Shown here in pieces: positions 1 to 8,581 of a DNA stretch of 64,000 bases (position 1 is the first letter of the stretch; every line of letters starts with the position of its first letter). A program made the translations under genes and the position numbers. Origin of the DNA: Chitinophaga costaii (lineage in GTDB: Bacteria; Bacteroidota; Bacteroidia; Chitinophagales; Chitinophagaceae); contig NZ_FMAR01000005.1 of NCBI RefSeq assembly GCF_900094705.1, forward strand, positions 186,001 to 250,000. Reading direction: 5' to 3'. The notes beneath the pieces are model-generated. The model had not been told where the DNA came from and ran no database searches. It saw only the letters and a program-made list of their open reading frames with translations.

Positions 1-1
1 T

Positions 2-91
2 GAAGGAATAGATCCCCAGGTAAAAGAGAAGTTAAAAGCATCCAATGCAAAGCGAGCAAAGGAAGATAATAATTGGATAGAACTGCCTTAA
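2..91 (+). CDS. C-terminal end of a probable GLPGLI-family protein (partial)
   Basis: The window opens inside a reading frame that runs 29 codons to a TAA. The peptide is charged and lysine-rich and ends in NNWIELP. GLPGLI-family secreted proteins of Bacteroidota often end in a short Lys/Glu-rich helix followed by a similar NxIEL tail, and they are commonly encoded just before outer-membrane barrel genes like the one that follows 46 bases downstream. The assignment therefore rests on the tail and the neighbour only. The GLPGLI motif itself would lie outside the window, so this is an inference. Confidence 0.45.
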   Translation, partial: EGIDPQVKEKLKASNAKRAKEDNNWIELP

Positions 92-137
92 ATGAATAAT
101 CATCCCGCCTAAAATAGTGATGAATTTTTTATAACGA

Positions 138-2798
138 ATGGATGATATGGCTTATTTGTTCCGAAGTTGCCTAGTTGTAATGATACTGCTTACTTGTTGG
201 AGCAACAAGGCGCTTTGCCAGCAAGCTATAACAGGGATTGTTACAGAAGCTGCCACCGGCAAGCCTATCGCGGGAACCAGCATTGTGTGCAGCGTGGCAC
301 ATTCCACCCAAATACTCAATTTTGGAATTACAGATGCACAAGGCCGTTTCCATTTTACTGTTCATGCGCCCAACACGGATAGTCTGGTACTTAAGTTCTC
401 GCATGTAGGTTTTACAACCGAGTTATTATCACTATTCCATAAGGCCAATCCAATCATCATAAAACTGGTAAATAAAGACCAGGTACTTCCAGAGATAACC
501 ATCCATGATATCAATAAAGGAATTCTGAAAAGAAAAGATACGGTAGACTATGCAGCAGATTCCTTTGCAACAAAAAACGACCGGGTTCTTGCCGATATTA
601 TAAAAAAGCTGCCGGGCATGGAAATGAAGGGCAACCAGATTTATTACCAGGGAAACCCTTTGCAAAAATTTTATGTAAATGGGCTGGACCTGATGGGAGG
701 CCGGTATGGCCTGATCACTAACAATCTGCCACTGGAAAATGTGAAAAAAGTTCAGATCGTGGAAAATGACCAGCCCACTAAGATCTTAGATTCTTTAGTA
801 CCATCCGATAAAGCGTCCTTAAATGTAGTATTAAAAAAACATACCACTACCGGATCCGGAAATATAGGCGTGGGGGCAAGCCCCGCGCTTTGGGATGTAT
901 CGCTTACGCCCATGTCCTTTTACAAGCATTTTCAAATGGTGAATACCATTCAGGTCAATAATACCGGGAATGATGTATCCGACCAATTAAAAGACCAAAT
1001 CAATGAAAAGGCTGGCGAAGCATATGCTGCAGATAGGTATGTCAGTGTTATGGATGCCGGTCATCCACCCGTAGATCAATCGACCTGGCTGCAAAATAAT
1101 GTGAAGATGGCCAGCACCAATATTTTATATAAAACCCAGAACAATCTTCAACTCCGGGGCAGTTTAACCTATATCCATGATGCGCAGGATAATAAAAGTT
1201 ACAATAGCACTACAATGATGCTCCCAGCCCAGACGGTAACCATAACAGAGGCTGTAAAAAATATATACCACCTTAATAACCTTACCGGTGGCTTATCCCT
1301 GGAAAAAAATGAAAAAAATATATTCCTGAAAGATCAGCTAATAGTAGATGCCAAATGGAACAAAAATGAAGGCTGGGATACCAGAAATGACACTACAGAT
1401 ATATCCCAGGTAAACAAAGAGCAAGTGACTTCCCTTTCCAATGATTTTAAACTCACCCTCAAAGTGGGAAAGCAACTGATGGGTATCAATTCATCTACTT
1501 TTTATAAGCGCACGCCAGAAAACCTGGTAATTTCCCCCGGGCAATTCACCAAAATATTAAATACAGGTATCGACTATCAACAGGCTTTCCAGCAGGTGAA
1601 TTTTCACTACTTTACAACAGATAATTTTTTACACTTCATAAAGAAACTTCACTTACTTACTATCGACTTCAAAGGTGGTTTCCTATTTGAAAATAGACTT
1701 TTAAAAAGCGCGTTGGCCACGGATGTAAATCCCAATCTGTCCAAGATTTTTCAAAACAATGATGCGTTTATACATACCAAGTTTTATCTAAGCCCTGGCT
1801 TCCGCGTAGAAAAAAGGAACTGGCTGTTCGAATTATCAACCCCGCTAAATTGGCAAACATTTTCGAACCAATATAACCATATAAAATCCGACTCAACCAC
1901 CACCCGGAAACTTACCCTGGACCCTACATTCACGATAAGGTTTAAACCTACCCTGCGTTGGAATTTTTATGGCTCCGTAAGCTACAAGAACGACTTTGGA
2001 AGCCAGGGCAATCTGTATAAAGGATATATTTTACAATCGTTCCAATCCATGAATCGCTCATTGGCTGGCGTAGTGTCTCAGGGCAACACCATGGCCTATA
2101 GTTTTTATTCGACGTATGAGGATATTCGTAAAGCATGGTTTTCCAACCTGTCTGTTTCCTATATTCGGTCTTACAATAATTTCATCAATGAAACATCCAT
2201 TGATAGTCTTGGCCTAACGGTAAATGAAATGTTGCCCATTGGTAACAACCGGAATGTATTTACCAGCACTATGGGGGTATCTAAATTAATTACCGGTATC
2301 CAATCCATCGTAAAGGTGAAAGGCCGTTTTAATACCAGTCTTTCAGATCAATACCTGAACGATAGTTTTGCAAGCCTGCATGCTACCAGTGCAGGGCTTT
2401 CTTTAGATGTAATAAATAGTTCGCTGGCCTGGTTCGACTTTGCGTATAAATTCGATTACAACTATTCCATCTCCTCTTATCCAGGAATGGATCTGCATGC
2501 GGTGACCAGCATGAACCATTCCCTGAAAATGAATTTTTATCCTTTAAAAGGGCAAAGCTTAACGTCAAAACTGGATTATTTTACCAGCCGCCCTGCGGTG
2601 CAGTCTAATAAGCTTTTAGTGAATTTAAAATACATGGTTACATTGCCCAAAACCAAGACTGATCTGTCTTTAACGGTTGTAAATGTGCTCAACGCCCGGC
2701 AATATATTAACCAATATAATTATCAATATATCCGTTATTACAATGAATTGTATTTAAGGCCCCGGCAGGTAGTGGCTAGCGTCAGATTTAATTTTTAG
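138..2798 (+). CDS. Outer-membrane beta-barrel protein with carboxypeptidase-like regulatory domain (TonB-receptor-like)
   Basis: The protein has 886 residues. A signal peptide (about residues 1-28, ending ALC-QQ) is followed by a carboxypeptidase-D-regulatory-like beta-sandwich (about 30-100, with a GxVTEAATGKPIAG start). Next comes a plug-like segment with the signature KKLPGMEMKGNQIYYQG...FYVNGLDL and a valine/isoleucine-rich 'ENVKKVQIVEN' strand (about 155-215). The rest is an aromatic-rich barrel ending in the terminal Phe typical of outer-membrane proteins (SVRFNF). It belongs to the barrel family usually paired with GLPGLI proteins rather than to true SusC transporters: there is no SusD partner and no obvious TonB box. 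An ATG nine bases further in is also possible as start. Substrate unknown. Confidence 0.8.
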   Translation: MDDMAYLFRSCLVVMILLTCWSNKALCQQAITGIVTEAATGKPIAGTSIVCSVAHSTQILNFGITDAQGRFHFTVHAPNTDSLVLKFSHVGFTTELLSLFHKANPIIIKLVNKDQVLPEITIHDINKGILKRKDTVDYAADSFATKNDRVLADIIKKLPGMEMKGNQIYYQGNPLQKFYVNGLDLMGGRYGLITNNLPLENVKKVQIVENDQPTKILDSLVPSDKASLNVVLKKHTTTGSGNIGVGASPALWDVSLTPMSFYKHFQMVNTIQVNNTGNDVSDQLKDQINEKAGEAYAADRYVSVMDAGHPPVDQSTWLQNNVKMASTNILYKTQNNLQLRGSLTYIHDAQDNKSYNSTTMMLPAQTVTITEAVKNIYHLNNLTGGLSLEKNEKNIFLKDQLIVDAKWNKNEGWDTRNDTTDISQVNKEQVTSLSNDFKLTLKVGKQLMGINSSTFYKRTPENLVISPGQFTKILNTGIDYQQAFQQVNFHYFTTDNFLHFIKKLHLLTIDFKGGFLFENRLLKSALATDVNPNLSKIFQNNDAFIHTKFYLSPGFRVEKRNWLFELSTPLNWQTFSNQYNHIKSDSTTTRKLTLDPTFTIRFKPTLRWNFYGSVSYKNDFGSQGNLYKGYILQSFQSMNRSLAGVVSQGNTMAYSFYSTYEDIRKAWFSNLSVSYIRSYNNFINETSIDSLGLTVNEMLPIGNNRNVFTSTMGVSKLITGIQSIVKVKGRFNTSLSDQYLNDSFASLHATSAGLSLDVINSSLAWFDFAYKFDYNYSISSYPGMDLHAVTSMNHSLKMNFYPLKGQSLTSKLDYFTSRPAVQSNKLLVNLKYMVTLPKTKTDLSLTVVNVLNARQYINQYNYQYIRYYNELYLRPRQVVASVRFNF

Positions 2799-2960
2799 CG
2801 GAAATACATTGCTAGATATTTTCTAATAGAATTAGGGCCACTCGATCACTTTTTTCTAATAAACCATCATTTATGATTATTTTTTCCACTAAAAAGATGA
2901 ACTGATTATTTTTTTCTACTATTTTTTTAGCCAGGCAAAACAAAAATTCTTTATTTCCAA

Positions 2961-2991
2961 AAACAAAAAAGCCCCGGCAAAATACCGAGGC
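2961..2991 (-). terminator. Rho-independent terminator of the tRNA-Val pair
   Basis: Read on the minus strand, a 7-bp stem GCCTCGG/CCGGGGC (one G-U pair) with a 7-base loop is followed by a T-rich run (complement of the A tract at 2961-2970). It lies just after the second tRNA and ends that transcript. Confidence 0.75.
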
Positions 2992-2996
2992 TTGTG

Positions 2997-3071
2997 TGGG
3001 AGTTGACGGGGTCGAACCGCCGACCCTCTGCTTGTAAGGCAGATGCTCTGAACCAACTGAGCTAAACTCCC
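2997..3071 (-). tRNA. tRNA-Val (anticodon TAC), copy 2
   Basis: Minus-strand cloverleaf of 75 nt: acceptor stem GGGAGTT/AACTCCC, D-arm GCTC...GAGC, anticodon stem TCTGC/GCAGA around loop CTTACAA (anticodon TAC), and T-loop TTCGACC. The CCA end is not encoded; the bases after the discriminator A read CAC. It is identical to the copy at 3126-3200 and is probably cotranscribed with it. Confidence 0.96.
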
Positions 3072-3125
3072 TTTACTAAAAATTTCGTTTCACTTGTCCC
3101 GCTTTGCAGCGTAAAGCATAAGGTG

Positions 3126-3200
3126 TGGGAGTTGACGGGGTCGAACCGCCGACCCTCTGCTTGTAAGGCAGATGCTCTGAACCAACTGAGCTAAACTCCC
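3126..3200 (-). tRNA. tRNA-Val (anticodon TAC), copy 1
   Basis: It is identical in all 75 positions to the following copy, with a 54-nt spacer between them. It is the promoter-proximal gene: a TTTG-N19-TACCTTTG promoter lies about 43 bases upstream on the minus strand. It decodes valine GUA and GUG codons. CCA is not encoded. Confidence 0.96.
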
Positions 3201-3242
3201 CTCTTTTCTTTCACCACCAGCGCTTTTCGTTCGATGGGATTG

Positions 3243-3273
3243 CAAAGGTAGAAAGTATTTTTATTCTACCAAA
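3243..3273 (-). promoter_or_regulatory. Bacteroidota promoter of the tRNA-Val pair
   Basis: On the minus strand TTTG (complement of 3270-3273), a 19-base spacer and TACCTTTG (complement of 3243-3250) match the -33/-7 consensus of the primary sigma factor in Bacteroidota exactly. The predicted transcript start is about 35 bases before the first tRNA. Confidence 0.8.
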
Positions 3274-3421
3274 TATTTTTTCAACTCCCATTATACCGTT
3301 TCTTAAAACCTGCTGCCAGTAAGCTTTCCGGAGGTTAATAATTTAAAACGTTGGCATTCATTACCCCTGCAAACAGGTAACGAAAAAGGGACGATTAGAG
3401 CTCTTTTTAGCAACGCGTTCA

Positions 3422-5584
3422 TCAATTTTTACGCCTGCGTTTAAAAACACTTCTCACTGCGCGGCCCAGCCGGCTCAGGTTGGCCAGTTGTTCCTGTATA
3501 GGCGCCAGTGTAAGGTCTTCCGGACGCAGACCCGGCTCGTTATAATCCAGGGCGGCCTGTTCGGGATATAGCAGGATAATATTGTTGTTTTTAAAGCTGC
3601 GGCTCAATCTTGCTGGCAGGTTATCCAGGTATTTGCTGTAAGACAGGGTGCCTTTACGGGCAGTAACCATCATCAGCAGGTCGTCGTCCGATAGTTCGCC
3701 GGCCAGCTCCAACAGGTCTTCGGCTTCGCCAAAAGCACGGTACGTCAGGGATACGCTGGTACGGGTGGCGCGCAGCCAGGCCTCTATGCGTACGCGGGTT
3801 TCGGGCGTGCAGCATACCACCATACGGGCACCGGCCTGTTTGCTTAGCATCACCGCTTTTTGCAAATAATGCTGGAAGCCGGCTTCATAACAGGCATTGT
3901 GCGGCAGTACCAGCACCAGCCGCTGCGTTATGTTCAGCGGTTGATGAAAGGCGCACACATAAACTGTTTCCCAAACGCCTTGCAGTATATTGTCTAGCGT
4001 AGTGCCGAAGATGGTACCGAACAAACGGTCGGTGGTACTGGAGCGCTCCGTCCATCCCAGTACTACATCAGTAATGAGTAATTCCTTTACGGCGCGGGCT
4101 ATACCGTCTGCCACATTAAGGTCTACCCGGGTCACCACCTGCACAGTACTTTCCGTTGCGGCGGCATACATCACGGCTTTTTCCATCATCTTACCAGTGT
4201 GGAGTATCTTGTCTTTGGAGGCGCTATCGTCATGCACCACGGCCAGCGGGTAAATGGGCGTACCGGCCTGCGGGTCTTTGATCATTACGGCAAAGTCTAG
4301 CAAAGATTCTATGCGCAGCGGGTTAGACACCGGCACCAGGATGCGCTCTGTTCCCGCATTGTCTGCCACAGGCTCATTATCCGCCACCATGGCCAGTTTA
4401 CGGCCAGCACTGGCTGTCACAAACGAGGCCACCAAACAGGTAATGAGGATAAGCACAACCGTGCCATTCAATACATTTTTGTCGATGATCCCCATGTTAA
4501 AGCCAATGAGGATTACCGCAATGGTAGCGGCAGCATGAGCGCTGCTCAGGCCAAATATAATATTGCGCTGCGTACGCGAATAACGGAATACCAATTGGGT
4601 AAATAATGCCGCCAGCCATTTGCTCACCAGGGCCAGCATGGTGAGTACGCCGGCGATGATCAGGGCCTCCGGCCCGTCCAGCAGTACACGCAGGTCTACC
4701 AGCATGCCCACGCTGATCAGGAAAAAAGGAATGAAAAGGGCATTGCCTACAAACTCTATGCGGTTCATTAAGGGAGAGGTGTGCGGGATCAGGGTGTTAA
4801 GTGCCAGCCCCGCCAAAAAAGCGCCGATAATGCTTTCCACACCGGCCAGCTCCGCCAGGAAGCCGGCCAGGAATACTAGGCCCAGCACGAAAATGAAGTG
4901 GGAGGTTTTATCGTCCTTGATCTTTTTGAAAAACCAGCGCCCCAACAGGGGGAAACCCCATAGAATGGTAACGGCGAAAATGGCTAGGGAAATGCTCAAG
5001 CGTATCCAGAAAGCGGTGTTCAGATTGCCCGCCGCTGCGCCAGTAATCACCGCCAGGATGAGCAGCACCGCTGTATCGGTAATGATGGTGCCGCCCACGG
5101 CCACGGTAACGGCTTCGTTTTTGGAGATGCCCAGGCTGCTGGCCAGCGGGTATGCCACGAGGGTGTGGGTGGCAAACATGCTGGATACCAGCAGGGTGGC
5201 CATGAAATTAAAATGCAACACATAGGTGCACACAAAGTATCCGAGAATAAGGGGAATAAAAAAGGTAAAACTTCCAAACACCAGGCTGCGGTGGCGGTTT
5301 TTGCGGAATTCGGTCATATCCAACTCCAAACCGGCCAGGAACATAATGTACAATAACCCGGCCTTCCCAAAAAGATCTATGCTGCCCTTTTCAATCAATT
5401 TAAAACCGTGATCTCCAATCAGCATGCCTGCCAGGATAAGCCCTACTATACTGGGAATACGGAACTTACGCAGGATTATGGGCGCCAATAAAATAATGAA
5501 TAATACCAGCGAGTAAATCGGTATAGGATCGGTGAGCGGTAAATGCGTATTTAAAGTCAATAAAATGCCGTTCGATGGATGCAT
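3422..5584 (-). CDS. Cation:proton antiporter (CPA2/Kef type) with C-terminal USP-like domains
   Basis: The protein has 720 residues. About residues 15-405 form a Na+/H+-exchanger membrane domain with many hydrophobic helices. A conserved acidic helix (FLAGLELDM) and the glycine-rich ESIIGAFLAGLALN region are characteristic of CPA2 antiporters. About 425-720 are soluble and look like two tandem universal-stress-protein folds (ERILVPVSNP..., then RLVLVLPHN...). They replace the TrkA-N/RCK domain found in classical KefB/C. It likely exchanges Na+ or K+ for protons across the inner membrane, with the USP part as a regulatory sensor; ion and ligand are not evident. It is a single-gene unit, divergent from clpS. 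Confidence 0.85.
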   Translation of the reverse strand: MHPSNGILLTLNTHLPLTDPIPIYSLVLFIILLAPIILRKFRIPSIVGLILAGMLIGDHGFKLIEKGSIDLFGKAGLLYIMFLAGLELDMTEFRKNRHRSLVFGSFTFFIPLILGYFVCTYVLHFNFMATLLVSSMFATHTLVAYPLASSLGISKNEAVTVAVGGTIITDTAVLLILAVITGAAAGNLNTAFWIRLSISLAIFAVTILWGFPLLGRWFFKKIKDDKTSHFIFVLGLVFLAGFLAELAGVESIIGAFLAGLALNTLIPHTSPLMNRIEFVGNALFIPFFLISVGMLVDLRVLLDGPEALIIAGVLTMLALVSKWLAALFTQLVFRYSRTQRNIIFGLSSAHAAATIAVILIGFNMGIIDKNVLNGTVVLILITCLVASFVTASAGRKLAMVADNEPVADNAGTERILVPVSNPLRIESLLDFAVMIKDPQAGTPIYPLAVVHDDSASKDKILHTGKMMEKAVMYAAATESTVQVVTRVDLNVADGIARAVKELLITDVVLGWTERSSTTDRLFGTIFGTTLDNILQGVWETVYVCAFHQPLNITQRLVLVLPHNACYEAGFQHYLQKAVMLSKQAGARMVVCCTPETRVRIEAWLRATRTSVSLTYRAFGEAEDLLELAGELSDDDLLMMVTARKGTLSYSKYLDNLPARLSRSFKNNNIILLYPEQAALDYNEPGLRPEDLTLAPIQEQLANLSRLGRAVRSVFKRRRKN

Positions 5585-5727
5585 GGGCGCTTGGTTTCGG
5601 TAATAGCTGAAAATGCTGATCGTAAATATCCATATTAGCCCATTATCGGGCCAACACTATAGGTGCTATATACCAATTTACAGGTTTCCGTTCGAACATT
5701 TCACTATTAACAATGCCCAAGATCGCG

Positions 5728-5735
5728 TATTTTTG
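5728..5735 (+). promoter_or_regulatory. -7 element upstream of clpS
   Basis: TATTTTTG fits TAnnTTTG and lies 22 bases before the clpS start. No clear TTTG -33 element is seen at the usual distance, so this is a partial match. Confidence 0.4.
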
Positions 5736-5757
5736 TGTGTAAACAGGTAGAAAGATA

Positions 5758-6066
5758 ATGGGACAACAACCGGAAAAAACATATAGTCCCCAGCAATGGG
5801 AAGATACCATGTTAGCTGAAGAAATTCAGTTTCCTTTCCAACTCATTGTATGGAACGATCATGTAAATACTTTCGACTGGGTGATCCAGTCGCTGATGGA
5901 AGTGTGCGGTCACGCTTTTGAACAAGCCGAACAGTGCGCACTCATCATTCATAATAATGGCAAGTACGCCGTAAAAGAAGGCAATTTCAACCAACTGCGC
6001 CCTCTCTGTGAGGCTTTGCTGGACCGGGGCATTAATGCCACCGTGGAGGAAACAGTAGGCACCTGA
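5758..6066 (+). CDS. clpS: ATP-dependent Clp protease adaptor ClpS
   Basis: The protein has 102 residues. ClpS binds substrates with N-terminal destabilising residues and delivers them to the ClpA/ClpC unfoldase. The core shows the family signature: strand and turn LIVWNDHVNTFDWVI (the N-D-x-x-x-T/F-x-x-V segment that shapes the N-degron pocket), then the C-G/H-A helix and the ALIIHNNGKYAVKEG hairpin. The N-terminal ~25 residues are the usual flexible tail. The next gene, aat, makes such N-degrons, and a ClpC gene lies at 60.4-62.9 kb in this window, so all parts of an N-degron branch except ClpP are visible here. Confidence 0.95.
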   Translation: MGQQPEKTYSPQQWEDTMLAEEIQFPFQLIVWNDHVNTFDWVIQSLMEVCGHAFEQAEQCALIIHNNGKYAVKEGNFNQLRPLCEALLDRGINATVEETVGT

Positions 6067-6094
6067 ATCGCTTTTTTTAAAACCTTATTGCTCC

Positions 6095-6139
6095 ATTCCA
6101 AACTTACACACATGCGGTGCAGTTTGGAATTTCTTTTTT
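6095..6139 (+). terminator. Terminator-like hairpin between clpS and aat
   Basis: A perfect 10-bp stem ATTCCAAACT/AGTTTGGAAT with a 16-base loop is followed directly by TTCTTTTTT. It ends 9 bases before the aat start codon, so it would end most clpS transcripts before aat or act as an attenuator. Confidence 0.75.
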
Positions 6140-6148
6140 AGAACGTGT

Positions 6149-6787
6149 ATGATCTACCGGCTTCCCAAACAATTTATTTTTCCGCCTCTGCACGAAGCAG
6201 ACGAAGACGGCCTGCTGGCGGTGGGTGGCGACCTGCAGGCTGGGCGCATTCTCGCAGCTTATCAGGCTGGCATTTTCCCCTGGTATTCTGAAGAGCCTAT
6301 CCTGTGGTGGAGTCCCGATCCACGTTTTGTACTCTTTCCGGACGAACTGAAAGTATCTGCCAGCATGAAACAGGTACTGAAAAAAAAAGTATTCCATATC
6401 ACTTTTAACCAAGCATTTACCGATGTGATCCGTGGTTGCAGTGGCACACCCCGCCCTGGACAGGATGGCACCTGGCTCAACCCCGACATGCAGCAGGCTT
6501 ATACCGAATTACATACCCTGGGTGTGGCGCACTCTGTAGAATGTTGGCTAGGCGCTACATTGGTAGGCGGACTATATGGCTTGTTGTTGGGTCACACTTT
6601 TTTTGGCGAATCTATGTTTTCAACCGTGAGTAATGCGTCTAAAGCGGCCTTCATCACTTTTGTGCATACCTATGCGGCGCAGGGCATGCAACTGGTAGAT
6701 TGCCAGGTGTACACCCCGCACCTGGAATCATTTGGGGCGCGGTTTATTCCACGGGATGAATTTGTGCGGAGAATACAGGAGCATTAA
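6149..6787 (+). CDS. aat: Leucyl/phenylalanyl-tRNA--protein transferase
   Basis: The protein has 212 residues. It attaches Leu or Phe from aminoacyl-tRNA to proteins with N-terminal Arg or Lys, creating the N-degrons recognised by ClpS. Family motifs are clear: FPPLHEADEDGLLAVGGDL, AYQAGIFPWYSE, PILWWSPDPRFVLFP, the central LGVAHSVECW and GGLYGLLLGHTFFGESMFS motifs, and the C-terminal LVDCQVYTPHLESFGA. Length is normal for the family. The ATG is followed directly by the conserved N-terminus. It is functionally paired with clpS just upstream, although a strong hairpin separates the two. Confidence 0.96.
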   Translation: MIYRLPKQFIFPPLHEADEDGLLAVGGDLQAGRILAAYQAGIFPWYSEEPILWWSPDPRFVLFPDELKVSASMKQVLKKKVFHITFNQAFTDVIRGCSGTPRPGQDGTWLNPDMQQAYTELHTLGVAHSVECWLGATLVGGLYGLLLGHTFFGESMFSTVSNASKAAFITFVHTYAAQGMQLVDCQVYTPHLESFGARFIPRDEFVRRIQEH

Positions 6788-6820
6788 GCTCCTGCCACCC
6801 TGCATCGTTCCGGCGCTTTG

Positions 6821-7204
6821 TTAAAATCCTCCCATGGGCTGCCACAGTTCAATTTTATTTCCTTCGGGGTCCAGCACCCAGCCAAATTTTCCGTAATCGT
6901 AGGTCTCCACCTCTCCTATTACCTGCACACCTTCCAGTTTTAGCTGCGCCAGCAACGCATCCAGGTCTTCCACGATATAATTAAACATGCAAGACTTATC
7001 GCTAGGCGCAAAATAGTCAGAGTCTGCCGGAAAGGGACTCCATACCGTATGACGCTGTTTAGCACCTTCATTGGCTTCTTTCCAAGTGAATGTAGCACCC
7101 CATTCTGTAACGGGCAGGCCAAGATGCTTGCCATACCATGCTTTCATTTTTTCGGGATCATTACTTTTAAAGAAGATCCCGCCGATACCGGTGACACGTT
7201 TCAT
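6821..7204 (-). CDS. VOC (glyoxalase/bleomycin-resistance fold) family protein
   Basis: The protein has about 127 residues. It shows the vicinal-oxygen-chelate pattern of two babab modules: GIFFKSNDPEKMKAWYGKHLGLPV at the N-terminus, and IGEVETYDYGKFGWVLDPEGNKIELWQP at the C-terminus with the typical final metal-ligand Glu. Substrate cannot be told from sequence. The ATG beginning MKRVTG is preferred; a TTG six bases earlier is the only upstream alternative in frame. It is convergent with aat, with a 33-base gap. Confidence 0.85.
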   Translation of the reverse strand: MKRVTGIGGIFFKSNDPEKMKAWYGKHLGLPVTEWGATFTWKEANEGAKQRHTVWSPFPADSDYFAPSDKSCMFNYIVEDLDALLAQLKLEGVQVIGEVETYDYGKFGWVLDPEGNKIELWQPMGGF

Positions 7205-7345
7205 GAGCAAATGTGTTTGGTAATTGGTAAAAGAATATGCGACAATCTGTTGAGCTAAGTCCAGGCTAATTAACTAATATACGAAAATGTATTGACTGAC
7301 AGGCATCCGGTACTTTATGCCATACTGAATATGCCATACATTACA

Positions 7346-7388
7346 ACAGCGGTGATAACCATGGTACTGCCATCGTTATCACCGCTGT
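7346..7388. repeat. 14-bp inverted repeat between a lipoprotein gene and the VOC gene
   Basis: ACAGCGGTGATAAC and its exact reverse complement are separated by 15 bases that themselves contain ATGG/CCAT, so nearly the whole element can fold as one hairpin. There is no T tract on either side. It sits 26 bases past the stop of the lipoprotein gene and about 140 bases upstream of the VOC gene (both minus strand), so it could be a transcript end, an RNA-stability element or an operator. Confidence 0.6.
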
Positions 7389-7414
7389 GTCTTACATGAA
7401 TCACCCAAAAATAA

Positions 7415-8368
7415 CTACTTACTACCCTTTTTTATTTTCTTTACATACACCCCGTCAAAGAAACATTTAATGCCCCGGTAGGCACCGCAGCCGCCTTCCT
7501 CCTTAATATTCACCGCACCCGCCGAGAACCGGAAAGTAATGCCGCAGGAGGATGATTTGTCTTTGTACTCGCCTTTATTAACACCGGTGAAAGTACCGGT
7601 ACCATTCAGTTCGCCAGTACAGCCACCTTTATTTTTAGAAAAGCTAATGAAGAATAGAAATGTTTTGGCATCCTTGCCATCGCGGATGGAAATTACCCCA
7701 TCGCTCCCGGCCGCATAATCACCGGATAGTTTGTGCTTGCGGGGCAGGGTGTCTATTGGGTTAAATGCTTTTTCCGGGCTTACCGGGCCGCTGCTGTTGG
7801 TTAATATAAGGGCGATACGGCCATCAGGATAAGCCGCAAACACTTCTTCCTTTTGCGCCGTTTGCCCATTTACCTGGTCTTCCGTGGTAACGCGGATGGT
7901 GGATTTGCTATCCAACGAAAAATACTGCACCTGCTGATCGGCGTTGCTTACACGGCCTACAGGCAGACTGTTGAGGTACACCCCTTTTTTACTGGCAATG
8001 CAGAGGTAGGCGAGGCTTTGGCCACTGCCAGATACCTTCAGCACCAGGTATTGGATAATATTGTCCTTTTCGCCGGTTTGAAAATAATATAACGGATAAA
8101 AATGCCGCTTTACCCCGGGGGCAAATGCATGCTGGCCAATGGTGTCGTTCAGGAAACGCTGTACCGTAGCCGGCTTCAAGGCCAGGCTATCTGGCAGCTT
8201 GATGGCCAGGGTATCGGCAGGCAGCTTAAAGGGCGCAGCAGCCGGTGTAAACATACTTTTAAATTCATCGAAGGTCTGCGGATCGCCATGCAGCACTTTG
8301 GCTTTTTTGGTATGACAGGCGCTGAGGCAGATGCCCAGGATGAAAATGGCTAGGAGGATCTGTTTCAT
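7415..8368 (-). CDS. Lipoprotein of unknown function
   Basis: The protein has about 317 residues and I do not recognise a family. It starts with a lipoprotein signal (MKQILLAIFILGICLSAC; lipobox LSAC, Cys17 as the lipidation site). The mature part is mixed alpha/beta, with a middle section rich in short beta strands and four cysteines in the last third (GGCTGEL, SSCGITF, GGCGAYRGIKCFF). An upstream in-frame extension exists but would bury the signal peptide, so the inner ATG was chosen. It is divergent from the Nramp gene. It probably faces the periplasm or sits in the outer membrane. Confidence 0.7.
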   Translation of the reverse strand: MKQILLAIFILGICLSACHTKKAKVLHGDPQTFDEFKSMFTPAAAPFKLPADTLAIKLPDSLALKPATVQRFLNDTIGQHAFAPGVKRHFYPLYYFQTGEKDNIIQYLVLKVSGSGQSLAYLCIASKKGVYLNSLPVGRVSNADQQVQYFSLDSKSTIRVTTEDQVNGQTAQKEEVFAAYPDGRIALILTNSSGPVSPEKAFNPIDTLPRKHKLSGDYAAGSDGVISIRDGKDAKTFLFFISFSKNKGGCTGELNGTGTFTGVNKGEYKDKSSSCGITFRFSAGAVNIKEEGGCGAYRGIKCFFDGVYVKKIKKGSK

Positions 8369-8550
8369 GCAGTGTTTAAATTCGGGCCAAAAGTTAGATA
8401 TAAATCTGGTATGATTAAAATAAACCATGCGGGCCGGTGGCCTATACCTGGCACTGCGGCCCTTACGGTAAATGCTTTCCTGGAAGCATCGCCCAAAAAA
8501 GTAGTAATTATACCACAAAAAAATACATGCAAACTCCCCGTCTTTCCCAC

Positions 8551-8581
8551 TTTGACATCCGCTCTAAAAATGTTAGATTTA
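8551..8581 (+). promoter_or_regulatory. Promoter of the Nramp gene
   Basis: TTTG, a 19-base spacer and TAGATTTA (7 of 8 matches to TAnnTTTG) lie just upstream of the transporter gene. The predicted transcript start is about 20 bases before the start codon. The -7 element overlaps the first copy of a repeated operator-like site. Confidence 0.6.

Noticed and set aside
3001..3200. Repeated 75-base segments that could suggest a repeat array or attachment site
   Set aside because: They fold as two complete tRNA-Val genes; no integrase or mobile gene is near.
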